The notes under the pieces: generated by a model | The model's database searches: none | What the model was told of the DNA's origin: nothing | The model's input: the letters and a program-made list of their open reading frames with translations, nothing else | Made by a program: the position numbers and the translations under genes | Assembly (NCBI RefSeq): GCF_040549525.1 | Contig: NZ_JBEPTM010000004.1 | Location: forward strand, 186,001 to 250,000 | DNA: 64,000 bases | From: Lacisediminihabitans sp040549525 | GTDB lineage: Bacteria; Actinomycetota; Actinomycetes; Actinomycetales; Microbacteriaceae | Reading direction: 5' to 3' | Part shown: in pieces, positions 8,275-16,631 of the stretch | How positions within the stretch are numbered: the stretch's first letter is position 1 | Layout: each line of letters opens with the position of its first letter

Positions 8275-8868
8275 ATGACTGCAGACACGGTAGTTTTCCT
8301 CGGCGACAGCCTCACGCAGGGCGGTGATTGGGCCGAATGGTTTCCCGATCTGACCGCGATAAACCTCGGGATCGGTGGCAACACGACCGATGATGTGCTC
8401 GGTCGGCTGGACTCCGTGGTGGAGCTCGACCCCGACGAAATAGTGCTGCTGATCGGCACAAACGACCTGGGGATGCGACGCAACGTCGAGAGCCTCGTTC
8501 GTAACATCCAGACCATTCTCGTGCAGCTGCGCCGCGACCTTCCCGGGTCGAGGATGCTCGTGCAGTCGATCATGCCGCGCGGGCGCGAGTTCTCCGATCG
8601 CATCCGCGACGCGAACATCCATCTGCGCCAGTTCTCGGCCACCGTGCACGCGCAGTTCCTCGACCTCTGGCCGGCGATGGCCCTCGACGACGGCGAACTC
8701 AATCCTGCGTTCTCGGACGACCGGCTTCACCTCAACGACGCGGGATACGAGGCCTGGCTGTCCGAGCTGCGCCCCGCGCTCGTGCGGCTGCGCGACCTTC
8801 CGCCCATGACCAGCCCGATTCGAGCCATCATGCTCGACGACTACGCGCGTCCCACACCGCAGTCCTGA
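8275..8868 (+). CDS. SGNH/GDSL-family hydrolase
   Basis: 197 residues. The four SGNH blocks are visible: FLGDSLTQG with the nucleophilic serine (block I), IGGNTTDDVL with the block II glycine, LIGTNDLGM with the block III asparagine, and DDRLHLNDAGYEAW with the catalytic Asp/His pair (block V). No signal peptide, so a cytoplasmic esterase or acylhydrolase is likely. The ATG at 8275 is preferred over the in-frame TTG at 8260 because GGGAGG (8262-8267) is correctly spaced for it. A TAGCGT hexamer at 8199-8204 could be its -10, giving a leader of about 65 bases. Confidence 0.9.
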   Translation: MTADTVVFLGDSLTQGGDWAEWFPDLTAINLGIGGNTTDDVLGRLDSVVELDPDEIVLLIGTNDLGMRRNVESLVRNIQTILVQLRRDLPGSRMLVQSIMPRGREFSDRIRDANIHLRQFSATVHAQFLDLWPAMALDDGELNPAFSDDRLHLNDAGYEAWLSELRPALVRLRDLPPMTSPIRAIMLDDYARPTPQS

Positions 8869-8914
8869 GTACGAGCCGCCCGGGCGGCCGGCGCGGGGGA
8901 CCGGCGCCGGAGAG

Positions 8915-10240
8915 TCAGAGTCGGCCGATGAGTCGAGTGTAGAAGTCGACGCCGCGCAGCAGCGTCGACACGTGCATCCGCTCGTCGATCGCATGCAGCG
9001 TGCCGCGTTCCTCCGTCGACATCTCGAAGGGGCTGAAGCGATAGACGAATTCGCTGATGCGGGCGAAGTAGCGACTGTCGCTCGCGGCCATCATGACGTA
9101 CGGGGTGACGATCGTGCCCGGATAGGCCTGTTCGATGGTCGATCGCACGAGCTCCCAGGCGGGACCGCTGGTCGGTGACACCGGGGAGGGCTCGTTGGGG
9201 TGCAGCACGTCGAGGCGCACCAGCGGGTCGTCGATCGACCGCCGCACGTGCTCGACGGCATCCGCCACCGAAGAGTCGATGGCCACCCGGATGTTCACGG
9301 TGGCCACCGCGCGTTCGGCGAGCGCATTGGCTGCCTGGCTCGCCTGCAACATCGTCACGGCCTGCGTGGTGCGGATCATCGCGCTCGTCTCCGGCCCGAG
9401 ACGTCCGAACAGCACGAGCAGCAGCGGTTTGGTCAGCCAGAGATTGGTGAAGATCCAGCGGAGGGGCGAGGAGGCGTGGGCGCCGAGCGTGCGGATCATC
9501 TCGATGGTGGTCGGCGTGAATCCGGCCCGGAATGGCCGGTTGTTGAGGCGGACGATGGCCGCGGCGAGACGCGCGGTCGCGGAGATCCGCGGCGGGGTCG
9601 AGGCATGGCCGCCGTGCTGCTCAACGGTGAGGGTGAGGCTGAGGATGCCCTTCTCGCTCACGCCGACCACCGCGATCGGTCCGGACACACCGGGGAAGAT
9701 GTCCTCGACGACGGCACCGCCTTCGTCGATCACGAGGGAGGGATGGATGCCGCGGGACTCGAGAAGCTCCACGATCGCGCGAGCTCCGCTGCCCTCGGTC
9801 TCCTCGTCGTGGCCGAAACTCAGGTAGATGTCGGCTTCCGGCCGGTGTCCGGCAGTGAGCTGAGCCTCGACAGCCTCCAGGATGCAGGCAAGCGAGCCCT
9901 TGTCGTCGAGGGTGCCCCGCCCCCAGATCAGCTGATCGGTGCCCGATCCGACCAGTTCCGCGGCGAAGGGCGGATGGGTCCAGCCTTCGTCCGTCGCCGA
10001 GACGACGTCGTAGTGCGCCATGAGCACCGTCGGTGGAGCGTCGGTGCGCCCCTCCCAGCGGTACAGCATCGAGTGTCCGTTGACCAGTTCCCGGCTGAGC
10101 GCGGAATGGGTTGCCGGGTAGAGCTCGGGGAGAAGGGCGATGAGGGCGTCGAACGGTGCCCAGTCGGTGTCAGCCGGGTCGAGCCTCGAGATCGTCGGGA
10201 GTCGCACGAGGGCCTGGAGGTTGGCGACGGGATCTGACAT
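8915..10240 (-). CDS. M20-family metallopeptidase (carboxypeptidase S-like)
   Basis: 441 residues. Co-catalytic zinc-peptidase motifs are in order: the histidine in MAHYDVV, the bridging aspartate in WGRGTLDDKG, the catalytic Glu pair in SFGHDEETEG, EGGAV further on, and a C-terminal zinc histidine. The length and the HYDVV/GRGTLDDKG form resemble the PM20D1/CPS1 branch (N-acyl amino acid or dipeptide hydrolases). No signal peptide. A CAGGAT hexamer (10252-10247) six bases before the ATG supports this start and a leaderless mRNA, divergent from the gene at 10299. Confidence 0.88.
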   Translation of the reverse strand: MSDPVANLQALVRLPTISRLDPADTDWAPFDALIALLPELYPATHSALSRELVNGHSMLYRWEGRTDAPPTVLMAHYDVVSATDEGWTHPPFAAELVGSGTDQLIWGRGTLDDKGSLACILEAVEAQLTAGHRPEADIYLSFGHDEETEGSGARAIVELLESRGIHPSLVIDEGGAVVEDIFPGVSGPIAVVGVSEKGILSLTLTVEQHGGHASTPPRISATARLAAAIVRLNNRPFRAGFTPTTIEMIRTLGAHASSPLRWIFTNLWLTKPLLLVLFGRLGPETSAMIRTTQAVTMLQASQAANALAERAVATVNIRVAIDSSVADAVEHVRRSIDDPLVRLDVLHPNEPSPVSPTSGPAWELVRSTIEQAYPGTIVTPYVMMAASDSRYFARISEFVYRFSPFEMSTEERGTLHAIDERMHVSTLLRGVDFYTRLIGRL

Positions 10241-10298
10241 GGGTCCATCCTGCAACACGGGGCACGTTCGCGCGGGCCGCCTGCGAGAGAATGGACCA

Positions 10299-10667
10299 AT
10301 GACCTCGTACCCGACACCCGAATTCCGGCGTCCGGCCCTGGCCCCTGGCATCCTCGGCGCGATCGTGCTGATCGCGGGGCTCGCGCTCCTCGACAACCCC
10401 GGCGGGTATCTCTTCATCAAGTTCGGGGTCGCGATTCTCGCGCTCATCATGTGTGTCTTCGCCTGGCAGTCCGGGCAGTGGTGGTGGATCATCGGGCTCG
10501 CCGCCATTGCTGTGGCCTGGAATCCGATCTGGCCATTCGCCCTCAGCGGGCAGATCTGGGTGGCGTCGCAGTTCGTGGCGGCGCTGCTCTTCGTCGCCAC
10601 CGGTCTCCAGGTGAAGGTGGTCAATCCAGAGAATCGCAACCGGTCGAAGACCGGAGCGCGACGCTGA
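10299..10667 (+). CDS. Small integral membrane protein (DUF6804-like)
   Basis: 122 residues with three to four membrane segments (about 15-35, 38-56, 60-80 and 88-110) and a basic, asparagine-rich tail. The central WQSGQWWWIIGLAAIAVAWN and NPIWPF motifs remind me of the small actinobacterial family DUF6804, but this is from memory. GAGAAT (10287-10292) six bases upstream of the ATG indicates a leaderless transcript and fixes the start. Confidence 0.7.
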   Translation: MTSYPTPEFRRPALAPGILGAIVLIAGLALLDNPGGYLFIKFGVAILALIMCVFAWQSGQWWWIIGLAAIAVAWNPIWPFALSGQIWVASQFVAALLFVATGLQVKVVNPENRNRSKTGARR

Positions 10668-10777
10668 GTCGTTCGCCTCGGGCAACGGGGGCTCTCAGAC
10701 GACCCATAGCTCCCTGGTGGCTTCCTGGAGGGTGACATCGTGGAGACGCATAGTCGTGGCGTCCACAGTGAAGCTCC

Positions 10778-10799
10778 GGGTGAAAAGTATCCTTCACCC
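10778..10799 (+). promoter_or_regulatory. Inverted repeat covering a -10 box (possible operator)
   Basis: GGGTGAA (10778-10784) and TTCACCC (10793-10799) form a perfect 7-bp inverted repeat with an 8-base centre. The centre contains most of TATCCT (10788-10793), a good -10 for the gene starting at 10822. A repressor bound here would block the promoter; alternatively it is a hairpin at the 5' end of the mRNA. Confidence 0.4.
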
Positions 10800-10821
10800 C
10801 AGAACCCGTCAGGAGAACGTC

Positions 10822-11295
10822 ATGGTCGACATGAGCCCGCAGAACCAGAACCCCGAGCGCGAGACTCCGAAGGATGGCGCGCCGGAGACCGAGAGCACCA
10901 CCCCTCCGATTGATCACCCCGGGGCCGAGACGGTCCCGCCGTCCGCCGCTCCCGCGCCGGCTGAGGCTGCCGCGCCCGCGGCGCCAGTGCCTCCGGCCGC
11001 ACCCCGGTCGAAACGAGGACTCATTCTCGCCGGCACCATCGTCGCGGCGGTCATCGTGGTCGGCGGACTCTTCGGTGGCGGCGTGCTCGTCGGAACCTCC
11101 GTCGGCGCGAACCACGGGATCACCGACGCCCGGCAGGGTCCCGGGGGCTTCGACCGCCCGGGAGACCGGGGTGCTGGCCCGGCAACCGGGGTCCCGCCCC
11201 GCACCGGCCCGAATGCGACACCGCCCTCGGGCACCCGCCCTGACGGCGGGCAGCCTGGAGGACCCGACGGGACTCGGGGCCCATTGAACGGCTAG
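10822..11295 (+). CDS. Single-pass membrane protein with Ala/Pro- and Gly/Pro-rich tails
   Basis: 157 residues. A charged then Ala/Pro-rich N-terminus (1-65), a basic stop (RSKR), one membrane helix (about 67-93, very rich in V, G, I) and a Gly/Pro/Arg-rich exterior tail. No domain recognised; the architecture is common for actinobacterial proteins of unknown function. The ATG is chosen because AGGAG (10811-10815) is six bases upstream; in-frame upstream codons would place the promoter palindrome inside the gene. Confidence 0.65.
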   Translation: MVDMSPQNQNPERETPKDGAPETESTTPPIDHPGAETVPPSAAPAPAEAAAPAAPVPPAAPRSKRGLILAGTIVAAVIVVGGLFGGGVLVGTSVGANHGITDARQGPGGFDRPGDRGAGPATGVPPRTGPNATPPSGTRPDGGQPGGPDGTRGPLNG

Positions 11296-11378
11296 GGGCC
11301 GCACGCGCTAAAATGGGCGAGGCTGGAGATCCGCGCCTCACGACGGCAGCGGATCGGGCTCGAACGATTGGGCTCACA

Positions 11379-13025
11379 GTGACCGAAAAGACGACGAACC
11401 AAGGTCTTCCGCACGTTCCGGCGCACCTCGCGGCGCAGGCAAGGGCAGAGACATCCGGGCTTCCGATGGGCGAATCGGTGCTGCCCCCGCTCACTCTCCG
11501 TTCCGACCTGGTGCTCGCCAAGGGGCGACTCGCGCTGCTCAACACGGGCGCGACGCCGCACGAGGCGATGGTCGAAGACCTGCTCTTCGTGCGCTCCGTG
11601 TTGGATGTCGCCGGTATCGACTTCTTGCTGGTGCGCGGCAACGACAGCCGCCCGGTGCTCGCGGTCGACTGGCGGGACCGAAAGGTGCTGTGCACCGCGC
11701 TCGCCCGAGCCTGTGTCGACGAACCCTTCTACTCCAAGCCGGCCGACGGTTCACGCGGCCCGACCGTGTTGCTCGCCGATGGCCGGCTCGCCAAGGACCC
11801 GAAGACGCGGGCCGTCGTCCTGTTCCGTCCGCGTATCACCGCCGAGGGGGCCCTGCGCTACGGAGCGGGCACCGGGGTGCGTCTCGAGCTGTGGAAGTCC
11901 ACGGCGGATGCCTACCTCGCGCCGGACGAGAACGCCCTGATGCGCGTGACACTGCCGCGCGAGGAAGCCGTGCGCGGCACGGTCGCCCTCTACGGACAGG
12001 ACTGGCCGACCCTCGAGGGGATGTTCTCCCCCCAGGCGCAGGACATCGACTTCGACATCGACCTGGTCTTCTCCTGGGTGGACGGCGCCGCGATCGAGTG
12101 GCAGCGAGCCCGTGCCCGCCGGATGAAGGCCTATGTGGTCGGCGAGGGGGACGACTCTCACGCGCGTTTCCGCCAGCTCGACGAACTGAAGTACGCCCTG
12201 CGCTCCGTCTACCTCTTCGCGCCGTGGGTGCGAAACATCTACATCGTCACGGATTCGTCGCGACCGGAATGGCTCGCCGAGCATCCCCGGGTCACGATCG
12301 TGCCGAGTGAGGAATTCTTCGCCGACCCCTCGGTGCTTCCCACCCACAACTCCCAGGCTGTCGAGAGCCAGTTGCACAACATCCCGGGCCTCAGCGAGCA
12401 TTTCCTCTATTCCAACGACGACATGTTCTTCGGCCGCGCGGTCTCGCCCGACATGTTCTTCTCACCGGGTGGAGTGACCAAGTTCATCGAGGCGACCACT
12501 CGCATCGGCATGGGCGAGTCCAATCTGGCTCGCAGCGGCTTCGAGAACGCCGCGAGGGTCAATCGGCGTCTCATCCAGGAGCGTTTCGGGCGCACGATCA
12601 CCCGTCATCTCGAACACACCCCGACTCCTCTGCGCAAATCCGTCATGCAGCAGCTGGAGGCCGAATTCCCCGAAGACTTCCGGCGTACCGCGGCGAGCAC
12701 CTTCCGCTCGGCGACGGACATCTCTGTCACCAACTCGCTCTACCACTACTACGCCTGGGTCACCGGTCGGGCCGTCGCCCAGACGGATGCAACGGTGAGG
12801 TACGTCGACACGACGATGCGTGCGGGGCTCGCCGAGATGACGACACTGCTCAAGAAGCGCAACATCGACATGTTCTGTCTCAATGACGGCAGTTTTCCCG
12901 AGCTGACGGCCGAGGAGCGTGCGGCGGCCGTTCGCTCGTTCCTCGACTCGTATTACCCGATCGCGGCGCCGTGGGAGCGGCCGGTCGTCGACGCGGACGG
13001 ACCGGCGGTCGAGCCGCAGTCCTAG
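11379..13025 (+). CDS. Stealth-family (CR1-CR4) sugar-phosphate transferase
   Basis: About 548 residues. The C-terminal two thirds carry the four conserved regions of Stealth proteins: DIDLVFSWVDG (CR1, about residue 225), RFRQLDELKYALRSVYLFAP and IYIVTDSSRPEWL (CR2, about 264-300), THNSQAVES...LYSNDDMFFG (CR3, about 321-352) and FCLNDGSFPE (CR4, about 497). Family members transfer hexose- or HexNAc-1-phosphate to capsular or teichoic polymers. The N-terminal 200 residues are the variable Stealth extension. A TAAAAT -10 (11309-11314) overlaps the most upstream in-frame ATG (11313), so translation must begin downstream; the GTG at 11379 is my choice, with no clear Shine-Dalgarno. No other polysaccharide gene is near. 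Confidence 0.85.
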   Translation: MTEKTTNQGLPHVPAHLAAQARAETSGLPMGESVLPPLTLRSDLVLAKGRLALLNTGATPHEAMVEDLLFVRSVLDVAGIDFLLVRGNDSRPVLAVDWRDRKVLCTALARACVDEPFYSKPADGSRGPTVLLADGRLAKDPKTRAVVLFRPRITAEGALRYGAGTGVRLELWKSTADAYLAPDENALMRVTLPREEAVRGTVALYGQDWPTLEGMFSPQAQDIDFDIDLVFSWVDGAAIEWQRARARRMKAYVVGEGDDSHARFRQLDELKYALRSVYLFAPWVRNIYIVTDSSRPEWLAEHPRVTIVPSEEFFADPSVLPTHNSQAVESQLHNIPGLSEHFLYSNDDMFFGRAVSPDMFFSPGGVTKFIEATTRIGMGESNLARSGFENAARVNRRLIQERFGRTITRHLEHTPTPLRKSVMQQLEAEFPEDFRRTAASTFRSATDISVTNSLYHYYAWVTGRAVAQTDATVRYVDTTMRAGLAEMTTLLKKRNIDMFCLNDGSFPELTAEERAAAVRSFLDSYYPIAAPWERPVVDADGPAVEPQS

Positions 13026-13047
13026 CTCGGCCCTCCGCACGTTCGGG

Positions 13048-14010
13048 TCAGACGATGGCCAACTCGCGCGTCGGTGGGTGAAGCTCTTCGTCGGTGATCG
13101 GCGCCTCAACCGGTGCCGGACGGGTGCCGCTGGCGGGAAACTCCACACAGTGGCGGGCGAGGATCAGGGCGGTCTCCGCCGCATCGACATAGGACACCGC
13201 GGCGTCCTGGCCGAGGGGAACCACAGAGTGGAGCACGGTGTTCTCGTAGACGTGCACGAGGTTGAAGGCCTGCGCGCCGTCGCGGCCGCGGGTGCCTCCC
13301 ACCGGCACATTGAGGTCCTGGGTGTAGCAGGTCGCAGAGGCGACCGAGACGGGTATGCCCGCGAAAGTCGAGTTGGTGGAGTAGTGGAGGTGACCGGCGA
13401 TGATGCTGCGCACGTCCGATCCCTGAAGCACCTCGGCCAAACCGGCCTGGTCGCGCAACTCGACCAGCACGGCGAGATCCAGCACGCTCGGGATGGGCGG
13501 GTGGTGCATCGCAAGGATGGTGCCGTGAGGCGCGGGGGAGGCGAGCTCCTCGGCGAGCCAGTCGAGCTGGGAGTCCGTCACCTCACCATGGTGGTGGCCG
13601 GGAACGGTCGAGTCGAGGGCGATGATGCGCAGTCCGCCGACCCAGTGCACGCGGTCCACCGGAGCCGAGGACGGATGCTGGCCGAGAAGGGTCTCACGGA
13701 AGGCGCCGCGGTCGTCGTGATTGCCCATCACCCACACCACCTGTGCGCCATAGCGGAGGGCGGCCGGCTCGACGATCGCCTTCAGCTCCTCGTAGGCCAC
13801 CGGATCGCCGACATCCGCGAGGTCCCCGGTGATGATGATCGCCTCGGGGGTGGCTCCGGAGGCATCGAGTTCGCAGAAGAGCTGGCGCAGGTAGGTCTCG
13901 CTGTCGACCGAGCCTCCGTAGAGCCCCGCACCGCCGGCCACGAAATGGGTATCGCTCAGGTGGACGATGAAGTGGTCGGGCCGTGGATATTGGGCCGTGT
14001 AACCGGACAT
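13048..14010 (-). CDS. Class III cyclic-nucleotide phosphodiesterase-like metallophosphoesterase
   Basis: 320 residues. Calcineurin-like motifs in order: DTH (D20/H22), GDLADVGD (62), GNHDDRG (96), MHHPP (168) and GHLHYS (206), i.e. all metal ligands are present. The order, spacing and length match the CpdA/Rv0805 class III phosphodiesterases, so cAMP or another cyclic nucleotide is a plausible substrate. The last 60 residues form the C-terminal extension seen in mycobacterial members. Convergent with the Stealth gene. Confidence 0.85.
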   Translation of the reverse strand: MSGYTAQYPRPDHFIVHLSDTHFVAGGAGLYGGSVDSETYLRQLFCELDASGATPEAIIITGDLADVGDPVAYEELKAIVEPAALRYGAQVVWVMGNHDDRGAFRETLLGQHPSSAPVDRVHWVGGLRIIALDSTVPGHHHGEVTDSQLDWLAEELASPAPHGTILAMHHPPIPSVLDLAVLVELRDQAGLAEVLQGSDVRSIIAGHLHYSTNSTFAGIPVSVASATCYTQDLNVPVGGTRGRDGAQAFNLVHVYENTVLHSVVPLGQDAAVSYVDAAETALILARHCVEFPASGTRPAPVEAPITDEELHPPTRELAIV

Positions 14011-14376
14011 GTGCCAATCCCATCACTCCAAGCTGGCCGGGGGGTGAACAAACTGCGGCGATCCCTACCCCAAATCGGGGGAGAGTCGTGCACGGAAGGG
14101 ACTGGGGACGGCCTAAACTGAGTGCAGCACCCGTTCATCCCGCGTGTGGCCTCGGCCACGGGTACCTGAGACTTCTCGGCACCCGGTGGTCCGATTCACC
14201 ACTGTCTGACTCTTCACCGGTCCGACTGAGTTGCCCGCTTCGGGCGGCTCCACTCGGGATTGCTCGGTCACCATTGGCACGTTCGCGTGCGGCCAGCCGG
14301 TCCCTGAATTCGAGGGACACCTCCCCAGGGGGAGATCGGTCGACGCGCAGACGGCGCTCAGAGACGCAGGAGAAGC
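14011..14376 (+). promoter_or_regulatory. Promoter and long leader upstream of SNF2 gene
   Basis: 366 bases without a gene. TAAACT at 14114-14119 is a strong actinobacterial -10, so the mRNA would begin near 14126 and have a leader of about 250 bases before the ATG at 14377. The leader contains a small hairpin (GTGGC-CTCG-GCCAC, 14146-14159) and an inexact pyrimidine-rich segment but no ORF with a convincing start. CCCCAAATCGGGG at 14066-14078 is a loose palindrome upstream of the promoter. No recognised riboswitch. Confidence 0.45.
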
Positions 14377-16584
14377 ATGGCTCGGTCCGGCCAGGGAAAG
14401 TCCGCCCAGAACCAGAGCGCCCAGAATACGGGTGGTTCCGGCAAGTCGACTCGCCGATCCTCGGCGAAGAAGCCGGCGCAGCAGAAGTCGCAGCAGCGCC
14501 GCTCGCGGGGGACCGACGACGCCGGCGTCATCCCGGTGCTGGCCCGCGCGGTGCGAGAGGTCGAGGGGGCCGCCGAGCGCGGCAAGGTCGGGCCATCCAA
14601 CCGCACCAAGTTCCAGGTGATCGCCCTGCTGATGCGCGAAGAGCGTGCGCGGGCCAAGGCCGACCGCGAGGTGACCGATGCCGAGCGTACCGAGGTGCTC
14701 AAGCGTCTCGACGGTGTCGCCACGATTCTCGCCAAGACCGCCGCACGGGATACCTCCCTCATCCAGCTGCTCGCCGAAGAGACCGCCGTCACGGATGCCG
14801 CGCGCACGCTGCGTCGGGACATGCTGATCGCGGCGGGAACCGAACTCTCGCCCGACGAACTGATCATCGTGAAAGAGCCGGACCCCGTGGTGCCGGCGGC
14901 CGAACGGCAGGTTGTGCCGCAATCGGTGATCGCACGACAGCTCTCCAACCCCTTCCTCGCCCCCGACTTCAGCCAGAGCGTGAAGGTCGCGCCGGTCACG
15001 CACCGACTGGCCAACTGGGAGCTGCTCGAGCCCCTTTTCCGGGCCTTCGAATACGGCTCCGGTGGACAGGTCGCGAGCATGGACCTCCCCGACCCGACTG
15101 CCGCCGACCTCAGGGTGCCAGTGGGTCTCGAGCTCTTCCACCACCAGGCAGAGTTCATCGCGAGCGCCCGCGAGGGTCACCGCAGCTACCTTCTCGCCGA
15201 CGAGCCCGGACTCGGCAAGACCGCCCAGGCGCTGCTCGCCGCGCAGGTCTCGGGTTCCTATCCGCTGCTCGTGGTCGTGCCCAACGTCGTCAAGATGAAC
15301 TGGGCGCGCGAGGTCGAACTCTGGACGCCGCAACGCTCCGCGACGGTCATCCACGGTTCGGGGGAGAATCTCGACGCCTTCGCCGACGTGGTGATCGTGA
15401 ACTACGACGTGCTCGACCGGCACATGGGCTGGCTCGGCACCCTCGGATTCAAGGGCATGGTGGTGGACGAGGCCCACTTCATCAAGAATCGCGAATCGCA
15501 GCGCTCGAAGAACGTGCTCGCTCTCGCCAAGAGCGTCCGCGCCCGCTCGCCGCGCGCGCTGATGATCGCCCTCACCGGGACCCCGCTCATCAACACGATC
15601 GAGGACTTCCGGGCGATCTGGCAGTTCCTCGGCTGGATCGACGGAGAGAAACCGACGGCACGGCTGATGCAGGAGCTCGAGGAGAACGGCCTCACCCCGG
15701 CTGACTTCGGCTTCTTCGCCGAGGCCCGCCAGACGGTGATCGACATGGGGATCGTGCGCCGCAAGAAGATCGATGTGGCCGCGGACCTGCCTTCCAAGCG
15801 CATCGCCGACCTCCCGGTGGAACTCGACGACGACCTCGGCCGGTCGATCCGCCAGGCCGAGCGCGAACTCGGGCTCCGGCTCCTGTCGCGCTACCGTGCC
15901 CTGCTCAAGGCACGCACCGAGACTGCCGACATCCCCTATCCGGAGCTCGTGCGGATGGTCGCGAAGGCCGAGCTCGAGGAATCGAAGGCCGCGAAGACCG
16001 GCGAGAACGTCTTCACCATGGTGCGAAAGATCGGACAGGCGAAGGCCGTGCTCGCCGCGGACTACACCGCGCAGCTCGCGCGCTCCGTCGGCAAGGTCGT
16101 GTTCTTCGCGAAGCACATCGACGTGATGGACATCGCCGAAGAGACCCTGGCAAAGCGCGGGCTCACCACGGTTTCGATCCGTGGAGACCAGACTGCCGCC
16201 TTCCGCCAGAAACAGGTGGATGCCTTCAACAACGATCCAGAGGTCTCGGTCGTCGTCGCCTCCCTCACCGCCGCGGGCGTCGGCCTGAACCTGCAGGCCG
16301 CGTCGAACGTCGTGCTGGCGGAACTGAGCTGGACGAGCGCCGAGCAGACCCAGGCGATCGACCGGGTGCACCGAATCGGCCAGGCCGAGCCGGTGACGGC
16401 CTGGCGGATCATCGCCTCTCAGACCATCGACGCCAAGATCGCCGAGCTGATCGACAGCAAGGCCGGCCTCGCCGCCCGTGCTCTCGACGGAGACGACTCC
16501 GACGTCGCGGGGGAGTCCAGTGTGCAGCTCGACGCCCTCGTCGCACTGTTGGAGGATGCGATCGCCGCGGCGGACCGCAGCTGA
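14377..16584 (+). CDS. SNF2-family DEAD/DEAH-box helicase
   Basis: 735 residues. A basic, Gln/Ser-rich N-terminus (1-50) is followed by an uncharacterised region and the SNF2 motor: Q-like LFHHQAEFI, Walker A in DEPGLGKTAQ (about 276-285), VVPNVVKMNW, DEAH in VVDEAHFIKN (about 362), LTGTPLINT (about 399), and the second RecA lobe with VVFFAKHIDVMD, VASLTAAGVGLNLQ and the arginine-finger motif QAIDRVHRIGQ (about 656-668). Bacterial SNF2 proteins remodel nucleoprotein or RNA polymerase complexes (RapA-like); no nuclease domain or nearby defence gene is seen, so a housekeeping role is more likely. AGGAGAAG lies just before the ATG. Confidence 0.92.
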   Translation: MARSGQGKSAQNQSAQNTGGSGKSTRRSSAKKPAQQKSQQRRSRGTDDAGVIPVLARAVREVEGAAERGKVGPSNRTKFQVIALLMREERARAKADREVTDAERTEVLKRLDGVATILAKTAARDTSLIQLLAEETAVTDAARTLRRDMLIAAGTELSPDELIIVKEPDPVVPAAERQVVPQSVIARQLSNPFLAPDFSQSVKVAPVTHRLANWELLEPLFRAFEYGSGGQVASMDLPDPTAADLRVPVGLELFHHQAEFIASAREGHRSYLLADEPGLGKTAQALLAAQVSGSYPLLVVVPNVVKMNWAREVELWTPQRSATVIHGSGENLDAFADVVIVNYDVLDRHMGWLGTLGFKGMVVDEAHFIKNRESQRSKNVLALAKSVRARSPRALMIALTGTPLINTIEDFRAIWQFLGWIDGEKPTARLMQELEENGLTPADFGFFAEARQTVIDMGIVRRKKIDVAADLPSKRIADLPVELDDDLGRSIRQAERELGLRLLSRYRALLKARTETADIPYPELVRMVAKAELEESKAAKTGENVFTMVRKIGQAKAVLAADYTAQLARSVGKVVFFAKHIDVMDIAEETLAKRGLTTVSIRGDQTAAFRQKQVDAFNNDPEVSVVVASLTAAGVGLNLQAASNVVLAELSWTSAEQTQAIDRVHRIGQAEPVTAWRIIASQTIDAKIAELIDSKAGLAARALDGDDSDVAGESSVQLDALVALLEDAIAAADRS

Positions 16585-16631
16585 CCCGAGTCACGCACGT
16601 GTGCGGGTTCTGAGCCGGGATTCGCGCACCG

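Noticed and set aside
13048..14010. TGGGAT six bases before the phosphodiesterase ATG as a leaderless -10
   Set aside because: The second position is not A; kept out of the leaderless list as too weak.
14066..14078. CCCC-AAATC-GGGG as another NERD-type promoter element
   Set aside because: There is no second box at a 15-bp phase and the distance to the -10 is different.
14377..16584. SNF2 helicase as part of a phage-defence system
   Set aside because: No adjacent methylase, nuclease or DISARM-type gene; neighbours are metabolic.
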